64,000 nt of DNA from Acidobacteriota bacterium (GTDB taxonomy: Bacteria > Acidobacteriota > Vicinamibacteria > Vicinamibacterales > SCN-69-37). The notes below the pieces were generated by a model. It searched no databases, had not been told where the DNA came from, and worked only from the letters and a program-made list of their open reading frames with translations. Position numbers and translations under genes: made by a program. Below, in pieces: positions 8,187 through 17,600 of the stretch; within the stretch, counting starts at the first letter, position 1; each line of letters opens with the position of its first letter. The stretch covers positions 496,001-560,000 of the forward strand of contig JADJUS010000022.1 in NCBI GenBank assembly GCA_016716905.1, written 5' to 3'.

Positions 8187-9520
8187 CATTCCCTGCTTAC
8201 CGACCGCCAACCGTGACCGTCACCGTGATGCGGTCACCGCCACGGATAAACACCAGCCTGTACGCGCCCGTGTAGCCGGCCGGGGGCGTCCACCCGAACT
8301 GTGCGCCTGAGAGCGACGAGCCCACCGGCAACGGATGCAGTTTGCCTTCCGCCACCAGGTACCCGGCATCCACGTCGGCGCCGAGCCACAGCTCGAGCCG
8401 GCCCAGTTCCGCCAGGCGCACCGCAAACGTGCCGTCGTCTTTCGCGTGCATGGCTGCCCACGGCGTCGTCAGACTAAATCCAGCCCGGCTCCACACGCCG
8501 TCCGTGCCGGGCGCGTGCACGTCGAGGGTGGCGGCGGCGCCGAGCACCTTCGACGGCGCAGCCAGAAGCGCATCCTCAACGGCGGCCACGGGCGCGCCAT
8601 TGAGCACGTTGAAGAACCGCGACCCGATGCCTTCATTCCGGCCCGCCGAGTCCGTCACACTCCACGCGATCGTGTGCAGGCCATTCGCCAGGCTCGCGGT
8701 GTTGAACGTGTAGGCGCCGATGGGCGCGCGCGCAGCATCCAGGTTCCTGAACTTCGTCGGGTTGCTGGTGCGCGGCGCATTCGGCGTCAACACCGGCGTC
8801 GGGTTCCCGAAGATGTTCGACACATCGTCGTTGCAGTAGACACCAGGGGGGACGGGATTCCCGGCGGTACCGCGGCACTGGTTGTAGGCCACGGTCGATA
8901 CCGGCAATCCGTCGATGAACACGGTCATCGTGGAGCCGTTGGTGGGCACCAGGATGTCGGTGCCATCAGCGACGGTGTTCAGGTCCGGCGTGATCACCCA
9001 CCCGAAGTTGTTGAAGATGCCGCCGATCGTCTGGCCCTGGCCCGGCGTATCGATCGCGCCGAAGGGTTTCGCGATCGTGTCATTCGCCATCGTGAACGTC
9101 GTCGGTGTCGAGAAGTCCGGCCCCGGCACAAACGTCCGTCCCAACAACGTCTTGTTGGCCGACGAGTCGGTGGCGACGATGTAGAGCGTGAGCGGCCCCT
9201 GGCCGCCAAAGGGCTGCGCATTCGGCACGTGCGGCAGCATCGGCGTGAGCATCAGATAGCCCCACCCGGCGCGCCCGCTTTGCGGATGCGTCGGGAAGGC
9301 GGCGGCCACGTCGGGCCGCGCGCCGGCCAGGAACGCGGCGTCGCCGATGTAGACCACGCTGTTGCCCAGCACGTTCTGGCAATTGCCCGGCTCGAACGCG
9401 AGGCAGTTGCGATAAATCTGCACGCTGCTCACGCCGCCGTCGTCGAGCGCCCAGCCGGTCACACCAATCGCGCCCTGCACGCCGGTGGCATTCTGCGTCG
9501 GGGTATCGACTTGGCCGAAC
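8187..9520. repeat. Duplicated tract, 3' end of the 8197 gene (pairs with 13360-14690)
   Basis: This block is nearly identical in DNA to 13360-14690, including the few bases outside the stop codon up to the flanking CATGAAG element. For about 290 bases (roughly 8405-8690 and 13578-13863) I see no difference at all, and the flanks differ only at scattered sites. The patchy identity between two neighbouring genes in the same orientation suggests recent duplication or gene conversion. Confidence 0.8.
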
Positions 9521-12500
9521 GCCGGAGCCGGCACGCCGGTGGTGAAGGCCCAGAACATGGTGGCGTCGGCTTCGGCGTACGTCGTGCCCGCGCCGTTGAG
9601 CCCACGCACATGCCAGTAGTGCGTCGTGTTCGACGGCAGGCCGATCATCGGCACGCTGGTCGCCGAGCCCACCGGCACCCACGGCCCATCACACGCATTG
9701 TTATTGTTCGTGTCCACGCAGTACTCGTACCCGAATGCCCCACTGCTGGCGTTCCAGCTCAGCACAGGGTTCACCGGCTGGCCGGTTGCGCCACTAGCCG
9801 GCGTGGTCTTGCCAAACGCGCCCGGCAGCGGTGCCGGTGTCGTGAAACTCCAGAAGGTGGCGGCGTTGCCTTCGGCGTAAGTCGTGCCGCCGGGATTGAT
9901 CGCGCGCACATGCCAGTAGTGAGCCGTGCCGGCCGCAAGGCCGGTCAGGCCTACGCTGGTGTTGGTCCCGGTGGAAACCCAGGTCGTGCAGGCACTGTCG
10001 TCCGTCGTGTCGATGCAGTACTCGTAACTGGCCGCACCGGTGCTCGTGCCCCACGAGAGTGTCGGGCTCGTGGACTGCCCGGTCGCCCCGTTCGCGGGAC
10101 TCGTATGGCTGAACGCCGCTGGCGCCGTCACCTGAGTGGTGAAACTCCAGAAGCTGGCGGAGTTCCCTTCGGCGTAGGTCGTGCCGCCGGGGTTGATTGC
10201 CCGCACGTGCCAGTAGTGCACCGTGCCTGCGACCAAGCCGCTCAGGCCGATGCTCGTGTTCGTACCGGTGGAGGTCCAAGCTGCGTCGCACGCACTGTTG
10301 TTGGTGGTGTCGATGCAGTACTCGTAGCTCGCTGCGCCGCTGCTGGTGCCCCACGCCAGGGTCGGGCTGGTGGGAAGGCCGGTCCCGAAGTTCGCCGGAC
10401 TCGTATGGCCGAAGGCGCCCGGAGGCGCGATCACGCCAGTCCCCGAAGCGGCGATGGTGTCCGTGCCACTCGTCTTGTCTGAATTGACCGTCACCGTCCC
10501 GCCGTAGCCGGTGGCGGCGACCGGCGCAAACGTCACGGACACATCCTGAGACCCACCAGCCGGGATGGATCCACTCCATGCGCCGCTGAAACCGGAAGGA
10601 TACGCGAGAGCGGTCACCGTCAACGACGCGTTGCCGGCGTTGCTGATCGTCAGTGTCCGCGCCGCAGTGGTATCGACGGTGACATTGCCGAATGCCAGAT
10701 TCCCAGAAAGGCCGATGACCCTCGTCTGACACGGGCTCGTGGTGACCGACATGTTTTGACCGGTCCTCGTGCCGGCCGAGTTGGTGCCGGTCGCGCGGTA
10801 TTCATAGGTGGTTCCGCACGACAGTACGGCGGCCGCCGAAATGCTCTGCGCAGTGGACCCCGATTGCGTCTGGGCCGCAATCGTCAGGCCATACCCGGTG
10901 GTGAGGCCGTACTCAAACGCTGTCGTGGTGGACGCGCCATTCGGGTTCACAGTGCCGTTGAACGTGGCCGTGGTCTCCCCAATCGCACTCGCCGCAACCG
11001 TGGTGACCTCTGGCGGGCCCACAGCCGCGTTGGCATTCAGGATGGCGTTGCGCCCGGCGTCTGAGATCTGGGAGGGGTCGCGCATGCCGGAGGTATGACA
11101 CCAGCCGATGGTGTGCCCCTGATTGACACCACTCGCCAGCTGCCCCCGTACCTGTTCGACCACGCCATCATTGGGCGCATCCAGAATGATCTCGGTAATG
11201 GAATTGCAGTAATCATCCACGCCCGGCGAGTCTGTGTAGGACGTCGTGTAGTAGTTGACTGCCGCGCGTTTGGCCACGGGAATGCCGGCCAGCCAATTCG
11301 CCGCGCCCGTGGGAGTCAGATCGGTGTTGGCACCGCACCCGATTCCCGCAAGCTGAGCCAGGAAGGCGTTGACGGAGAGAGCCAGAGGCGTGCCGAGGTA
11401 GGGAGTGCCTACCGACTGAATCAGGCGGCCGGGTCCCGCATTGTCCAGACCGCTCCAGTAGTTCGCGTACAGATGCAGCGCCGCCATCCCACCCTGACTG
11501 TGGGCGACGATGGAGTAGGAGTTGACCGCCAGAGCCTGGTTCAGGATCCGCTGGGCGAACTGATCGTTCGATCGGTTCTGAGTCAAGTCCAGAAACCGCA
11601 TGTTGTTGGTGAACTGGGCCGCCACAGGCGCCCAGACATCACTCGAGCAGTACCCATGCACCAGCACCAACTTGTGCCCCACGCCGCTCGTGTAGAGATT
11701 GTTCGCCGCGGGCAACGTGGCAGGCCTCGGCCCCACCAGCATCTCGTCATCAATGGCGATCTGATCGCCGCGCAGGATCGTGGCCGGCAGCGTCGGCATC
11801 ACGATCCGCAGGCGGTCCGCCGACGCCACCGTCACATACACATCCGGGTCTTCGACGCGCAGATGCCGCAACTCGAATGGTTCGAACGCACCGGCCCTGG
11901 TAATCCAGCGCCGGTCGAACCCGAGATTCAGCGAACCGTCCGCAATCGCCACCATCCCCCCGACCCAGGCCACAGGCCGCGATGGGGCGGCGCCGGGCGT
12001 CGCCGCGCCCCACACCTGGGCCACGACGCGATAGTGCCGGGTGGGCTGATCCGTCACCACCCCTACACGTATCCGCAGGCGGTGTTCACTGAGCACATCA
12101 ACCACGGCCTCCTGCCCGCCGAGGTCAATGCGATCTTCGACGATCGGGATGGAGTGCTCGGCTGTGCGGACAAAGCCGGTGCCGACATTGTCGCGGCCGC
12201 GCACGATGACTTGCGCGTTGAACGCGCCTGCGACGTCCGCCGCGAAATCACCGCCGTAGACGCCGTCGCCGGCCCCGCCATCACCGCGCAACCCATCGTC
12301 GTACATACCGCTCGTCGTCACCGTTCCATCCGGGGCCACAACGCGAAGGACGGCGTCTTCAACATTGCCGAGCCGAAGCGGCTGCGGCCCGTTATCGCGG
12401 TCGTACACGTGTGCCAGGATGCCGATGCGCCTCCCGACCCGCTGGTCGAACGACACCTGATGCGAGAGCAGACGCGTGGCGCCCGATCCTTCGATCAGGA

Positions 12501-13071
12501 CAAATCCCTGTCCCGGTCCCGCGGAAGAAATGGAGAGCTGGCCCGTACCTGGGTCAAGCCCCTGGAACACATAGTAGGTAGCGGGAATGCCGCTGCCCGC
12601 CGACAGGCCAAACGACTGCGACCCGATCGCGGCCACCTCTTCGGGGGCAGCCGCGCCGGTGGTCCTGCGGAGCGCCACGGTCCAGGACTGGCTGTTGCCT
12701 GCGACGGGTGCCCCGAATCTCGACGTACCGGACACGACGGCAAAACGCAGATGGCGTGCCTCGAGAGGAATGTCGGATTGCCACACCCACCGACCGCTGC
12801 CATCGTCTTCCAATACGACCGGCAGCAGGGCGCTTTTTGAATGCGTGGCCGAGCGCACCGGATCGGCCGGGGCCATGTCGGCAAACTCGTCTGGGGGGCC
12901 CGATAGTTGTTTGAACTGCGCCGACAGGGCCGCGCCTTGCGGTGCCAGGTCAAGGCGATCCACTTTCACGGGCACAGTCGCCGCGATGATCGCGCCCAGA
13001 ATCAGAAACGTACGTGGGAATCGGGCCAAGAGACTGTGTATCTTACCCGCGTCTTTCAGAGCTTTCACCAT
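8197..13071 (-). CDS. Secreted multidomain protein with alpha/beta-hydrolase domain
   Basis: 1624 residues. The N-terminus has a hydrophobic signal/anchor (FLILGAIIAATVPV). Around 200-320 lies a choice-of-anchor X-like region (YDDGLRGDGGAGDGVYGG). Residues ~464-690 form a lipase/PGAP1-like alpha/beta hydrolase: KLVLVHGYCSS and the nucleophile elbow AHSQGG at ~523. Next come an Fn3-like domain (~695-790), a choice-of-anchor D/HYDIN-like domain (~790-885), three ~98-residue Ig-like repeats (HTSPANGATGQSTSPTLSWG type) and the shared C-terminal module from ~1184. It is probably an exported esterase or adhesin. The only reasonable start, ATG 13071, lies inside the terminal repeat of element C. The last ~440 residues are nearly identical to those of the neighbouring M36 gene. 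Confidence 0.85.
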   Translation of the reverse strand: MVKALKDAGKIHSLLARFPRTFLILGAIIAATVPVKVDRLDLAPQGAALSAQFKQLSGPPDEFADMAPADPVRSATHSKSALLPVVLEDDGSGRWVWQSDIPLEARHLRFAVVSGTSRFGAPVAGNSQSWTVALRRTTGAAAPEEVAAIGSQSFGLSAGSGIPATYYVFQGLDPGTGQLSISSAGPGQGFVLIEGSGATRLLSHQVSFDQRVGRRIGILAHVYDRDNGPQPLRLGNVEDAVLRVVAPDGTVTTSGMYDDGLRGDGGAGDGVYGGDFAADVAGAFNAQVIVRGRDNVGTGFVRTAEHSIPIVEDRIDLGGQEAVVDVLSEHRLRIRVGVVTDQPTRHYRVVAQVWGAATPGAAPSRPVAWVGGMVAIADGSLNLGFDRRWITRAGAFEPFELRHLRVEDPDVYVTVASADRLRIVMPTLPATILRGDQIAIDDEMLVGPRPATLPAANNLYTSGVGHKLVLVHGYCSSDVWAPVAAQFTNNMRFLDLTQNRSNDQFAQRILNQALAVNSYSIVAHSQGGMAALHLYANYWSGLDNAGPGRLIQSVGTPYLGTPLALSVNAFLAQLAGIGCGANTDLTPTGAANWLAGIPVAKRAAVNYYTTSYTDSPGVDDYCNSITEIILDAPNDGVVEQVRGQLASGVNQGHTIGWCHTSGMRDPSQISDAGRNAILNANAAVGPPEVTTVAASAIGETTATFNGTVNPNGASTTTAFEYGLTTGYGLTIAAQTQSGSTAQSISAAAVLSCGTTYEYRATGTNSAGTRTGQNMSVTTSPCQTRVIGLSGNLAFGNVTVDTTAARTLTISNAGNASLTVTALAYPSGFSGAWSGSIPAGGSQDVSVTFAPVAATGYGGTVTVNSDKTSGTDTIAASGTGVIAPPGAFGHTSPANFGTGLPTSPTLAWGTSSGAASYEYCIDTTNNSACDAAWTSTGTNTSIGLSGLVAGTVHYWHVRAINPGGTTYAEGNSASFWSFTTQVTAPAAFSHTSPANGATGQSTSPTLSWGTSTGAASYEYCIDTTDDSACTTWVSTGTNTSVGLTGLAAGTAHYWHVRAINPGGTTYAEGNAATFWSFTTPAPLPGAFGKTTPASGATGQPVNPVLSWNASSGAFGYEYCVDTNNNNACDGPWVPVGSATSVPMIGLPSNTTHYWHVRGLNGAGTTYAEADATMFWAFTTGVPAPAFGQVDTPTQNATGVQGAIGVTGWALDDGGVSSVQIYRNCLAFEPGNCQNVLGNSVVYIGDAAFLAGARPDVAAAFPTHPQSGRAGWGYLMLTPMLPHVPNAQPFGGQGPLTLYIVATDSSANKTLLGRTFVPGPDFSTPTTFTMANDTIAKPFGAIDTPGQGQTIGGIFNNFGWVITPDLNTVADGTDILVPTNGSTMTVFIDGLPVSTVAYNQCRGTAGNPVPPGVYCNDDVSNIFGNPTPVLTPNAPRTSNPTKFRNLDAARAPIGAYTFNTASLANGLHTIAWSVTDSAGRNEGIGSRFFNVLNGAPVAAVEDALLAAPSKVLGAAATLDVHAPGTDGVWSRAGFSLTTPWAAMHAKDDGTFAVRLAELGRLELWLGADVDAGYLVAEGKLHPLPVGSSLSGAQFGWTPPAGYTGAYRLVFIRGGDRITVTVTVGGR

Positions 13072-13359
13072 GAAGCTCCATGTAGATCCATGAAGGGTCC
13101 AGGAGAGGCGGGGCGTCAGAAGCGCCTGGGTGGGAGCCCGGCTCTGCCGGGCTGCGCGATCAGAGGGAGGTCACGAACGAACACAGCCATGGGACAAAAC
13201 GACCTCTGAGGTAATTACCGGCAATTGACCGGGTAATTACCTCAGAGGTCGTTTTGGTTTCCGGCTGCGTTCGTTCGTGACTTCCCTCTGATCGTGCCTT
13301 CCGCCAAAGGCGGCGCCCACCCAGGCGCCTTCATGGACCTTCATGCACTTCATGGTGAA
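13061..13359. repeat. CATGAAG palindromic element, copy C, with nested palindrome
   Basis: Inverted CATGAAG end arrays enclose GC side hairpins and a long stem (GATCAGAGGGAGGTCACGAA with TTCGTGACTTCCCTCTGATC). The stem carries compensating changes relative to the other copies, such as GAGGGAGGTCAC paired with GTGACTTCCCTC (one wobble), so the pairing is kept while the sequence drifts. The tip, 13196-13255, is a complete AAAACGACCTCTGAGG palindrome. The left end shares TCAGAGCTTTCACCATGAAG with copy B. It lies 11 bases past the stop of the M36 gene and provides the ATG of the hydrolase gene. Confidence 0.85.
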
Positions 13360-14690
13360 TATTCCCTGCTTACCGTCCGCCAACCGTGACCGTCACCGTG
13401 ATCCGGTCGCCGCCACGGATGAACACCAGCGTGTACGCGCCTGTGTAGCCGGCCGGTGGCGTCCACCCGAACTGTGCGCCTGAGAGCGACGAGCCCACCG
13501 GCAACGGATGCAGCTTGCCTTCCGCCACCAGATACCCGGCGTCTACGTCGGCGCCGAGCCAGAGTTCAAGGCGGCCCAGTTCCGCCAGGCGCACCGCAAA
13601 CGTGCCGTCGTCTTTCGCGTGCATGGCTGCCCACGGCGTCGTCAGACTAAATCCAGCCCGGCTCCACACGCCGTCCGTGCCGGGCGCGTGCACGTCGAGG
13701 GTGGCGGCGGCGCCGAGCACCTTCGACGGCGCAGCCAGAAGCGCATCCTCAACGGCGGCCACGGGCGCGCCATTGAGCACGTTGAAGAACCGCGACCCGA
13801 TGCCTTCATTCCGGCCCGCCGAGTCCGTCACACTCCACGCGATCGTGTGCAGACCATTCGCCAGAGTGTTGGTGTTGAACGTGTACGCACCGATCGGCGC
13901 ACGCGCGGCATCGAGGTTGCGGAACTTCGTCGGGTTGCTCGTGCGCGGCGCATTCGGCGTCAACACCGGCGTCGGGTTCCCGAAGATGTTCGACACATCG
14001 TCGTTGCAGTAGACACCAGGGGGGACGGGATTCCCGGCGTCCCGCGGCACTGGTTGTAGGCCACGGTCGATACCGGCAATCCGTCGATGAACACGGTCAT
14101 CGTGGAGCCGTTGGTGGGCACCAGGATGTCGGTGCCATCAGCGACGGTGTTCAGGTCCGGCGTGATCACCCACCCGAAGTTGTTGAAGATGCCGCCGATC
14201 GTCTGGCCCTGGCCCGGCGTATCGATCGCGCCGAAGGGTTTCGCGATCGTGTCATTCGCCATCGTGAACGTCGTCGGTGTCGAGAAGTCCGGCCCCGGCA
14301 CAAACGTCCGTCCCAACAACGTCTTGTTGGCCGACGAGTCGGTGGCGACGATGTAGAGCGTGAGCGGCCCTTGACCGCCAAAGGGCTGCGCATTCGGCAC
14401 GTGCGGCAGCATCGGCGTGAGCATCAGATAGCCCCACCCGGCGCGCCCGCTTTGCGGATGCGTCGGGAAGGCGGCGGCCACGTCGGGCCGCGCGCCGGCC
14501 AGGAACGCCGCATCGCCGATATAGACCACACTGTTGCCCAGCACGGTCTGGCAATTGCCCGGCTCGAACGCGAGGCAGTTGCGATAAATCTGCACGCTGC
14601 TCACGCCCCCGTCGTCGAGGGCCCAGCCGGTGACGCCGATCGCGCCCTGCACCCCGGTGGCATTTTGCGCCGGGGTATCGACTTGGCCGA
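13360..14690. repeat. Duplicated tract, 3' end of the M36 repeat-protein gene
   Basis: Partner of 8187-9520 and close to identical with it over about 1.3 kb. The single-base deletion that breaks the reading frame of this gene (near 14038-14043) lies inside the block; the other copy keeps the frame (CCCGGCGGTACCGCGG there, CCCGGCGTCCCGCGG here). The deletion is therefore younger than the duplication or conversion, or it is a sequencing or assembly error. Confidence 0.8.
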
Positions 14691-17600
14691 ACGCTGGAGC
14701 CGGCACACCGGTGGTGAACGCCCAGAACATGGTGGCGTCGGCTTCGGCGTACGTCGTGCCCGCGCCGTTGATCGCGCGCACATGCCAGTAGTGGGTGGTG
14801 TTGGACGGCAGCCCGGTCACTGACGCGCTGGTCGACGTGCCAACCGCAACCCAACTGGCGTCACACGCGTTGTTGTTCGTCGTGTCGTAGCAATACTCGT
14901 AGCTGGCCGCACCACTGCTGGCGTTCCAGCTCAGCACGGGGTTCACCGGCTGGCCGGTCGCTCCACTGGCCGGCGTGGTTTTGCCAAACGCGCCCGGAGG
15001 CAGTGCCGACGTGGTGAAGCTCCAGAAGGTGGCCGAGTTGCCTTCGGCGTAGGTCGTCCCACCGGGATTGATCGCTCGCACATGCCAGTAGTGCGCCGTG
15101 CCGGCCGCGAGGCCGCTCAGGCCAACGCTCGTGTTCGTCGCGGTGGAGACCCAAGTCGTGCACGCACTGTCGTTCGTCGTATCGATGCAGTACTCGTAAC
15201 TCGCTGCGCCCGTGCTCGTGCCCCAGCTTAGCGTCGGGCTCGTGGACTGGCCTGTCGCGCTATTGGAGGGGCTCGTGTGACCAAACGCCCCTGGGGCCGC
15301 CACCTGAGTGGTGAAGCTCCAGAAGGTGGCGGAGTTCCCTTCGGCGTAGGTGGTGCCGCCGGGGTTGATTGCCCGAACGTGCCAGTAGTGCGGCGTCCCC
15401 GCCGCGAGGCCGCTGAGGCCAACGCTCGTGCTTGTGGCGGTCGAGACCCAGGTCGTGCAAGCACTGTCGTTCGTCGTATCGATGCAGTACTCGTAACTCG
15501 CCGCGCCCGTGCTCGTGCCCCAGCTTAGCGTCGGGCTCGTCGACTGCCCTGTCGCGCTATTCGCCGGGCTCGTGTGAGTGAAGGCTCCCGGCGCCGCTAC
15601 CTGCGTCGTGAAGCTCCAGAACGTCGCGGAGTTTCCTTCGGCGTACGTGGTGCCGCCGGGATTAATCGCCCGCGCGTGCCAGTAGTGCGCGGTGCCGGCC
15701 GGCAGACCGCTCAGGCCCACACTGGTGTTGGTGCCGGTCGAGATCCAGGTGGTGCAGGCACTGTCGTTCGTCGTATCGATGCAGTACTCGTAACTCGCTG
15801 CGCCCGTGCTCGTGCCCCACGAGAGCGTCGGGCTCGTCGACTGCCCCGTCGCACCGTTCGCGGGGCTCGTATGGCTGAACGCCCCGGGCGCTCCGACCTG
15901 GGTCGTGAAGCTCCAGAAGGTGTTGAGGTTGCCGTCGGCATAAATAGTGCCGCTGCCATTGATGGCCCGCACCTGCCAGTAATACGCCGTACCGCCGCCC
16001 AGACCACTGAGTCCGACGCTTGCGGTCGCGCCGGTTGAAATCCAACTCGTGTCGCATGCGCTGTTGTTATTGGTGTCGAGGCAGTACTCGTAGCTCACCG
16101 CGCCGGCGCTCGCACCCCAACTCAACGTCGGGTTCGTCGCCTGGCCCGTTGCACCGTTCGCCGGGCTCGTGTGACCGAAGGCAGCCGGCACGGCCAACGT
16201 GGTGAAGTTCCAGAACGTGGCAGCGTTCGCCTCTGCATAGGTGGTGCCGCCGGGATTAATCGCTCGCACGTGCCAGTAGTGCGCCGTGCCGGCAGGCAAG
16301 CCGCTCAGGCCCACGCTCGTGTTTGTACCCGTTGACGTCCAGGACGCATCACAGGCGCTGTTGTTGACCGTATCGATGCAGTATTCGTAACTCGCAGCAC
16401 CACTGCTCGTACCCCACGCGAGCGTCGGACTCGTGGATTGCCCTATCGCACCATTCGACGGACTCGTATGTGTGAACGCTCCCGGGGCGGCCACCTGCGT
16501 CGTGAAATTCCAGAACGTGGAGGTGCTCCCCTCGGCGTACGTCGTCCCACCAGGATTGATCGCCCGCACATGCCAGTAGTGCGCCGTCCCAACCGCAAGG
16601 CCGCTCAGGCCCACGCTGGTGTTGGTGCCGGTCGAGACCCAGGTCGTGCAAGCACTGTCGTTCGTCGTGTCGATGCAGTACTCGTAACTCGCAGCGCCGG
16701 TGCTCGCGCCCCAGCTCAGCGTCGGGCTCGTGGACTGCGCGGTGGCGCCATTCGCCGGACTTGTGTGACTGAACGCACCCGGTGCTGCCACCTGCGTCGT
16801 GAAGCTCCAGAACGTGGCAGAGTTCGCCTCTGCATAGGTGGTGCCGCCGGGATTAATCGCTCGCACGTGCCAGTAGTGCGGCGTCCCCGCCGCGAGGCCG
16901 CTGAGGCCAACGCTCGTGCTTGTGGCGGTCGAGACCCAGGTCGTGCAGGCACTGTCGTTCGTCGTGTCGATGCAGTACTCGTAACTGGCCGCGCCAGTGC
17001 TCGTGCCCCAGCTTAGCGTCGGGCTCGTGGACTGGCCCGTCGCGCTGTTGGAGGGGCTCGTGTGACCAAACGCCCCTGGGGCCGCCACCTGCGTGGTGAA
17101 GCTCCAGAAGGTGGCGGAGTTCCCTTCGGCGTAGGTCGTCCCGCCGGGGTTGATCGCGCGCACGTGCCAGTAATGCGCCGTGCCGGCTGCGAGGCCACTC
17201 ATGCCAACGCTCGTGTTCGTGCCGGTCGAGAACCAGGTCGTGCAGGCACTGTCGTTCGTCGTGTCGACGCAGTACTCGTAACTCGCAGCACCGGCGCTCG
17301 TGCCCCAGCTCAGCGTCGGGCTCGTGGACTGGCCCGTCGCGCTATTGGAGGGGCTCGTGTGACTAAACGCCCCTGGGGCCGCCACCTGCGTGGTGAAGCT
17401 CCAGAAGGTGGCGGAGTTCCCTTCCGCGTAGGTGGTCCCGCCAGGATTGATCGCACGCACATGCCAGTAGTGCGCCGTCCCCGCCGGCAACCCGCTCAGG
17501 CCGACGCTGGTGTTCGTCCCCGTCGACGTCCAGGACGCATCACAGGCGCTGTTGTTGACCGTATCGATGCAGTATTCGTAACTCGCGGCCCCACTGCTCG

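Noticed and set aside
8335..10482. Long plus-strand open frame (715 codons) opposite the hydrolase gene, and similar ones at 11095-12840, 17062-18738 and 21661-23469
   Set aside because: Shadow frames of GC-rich coding DNA. The translations are arginine- and alanine-rich and without domains, while the minus strand encodes recognisable domains throughout.
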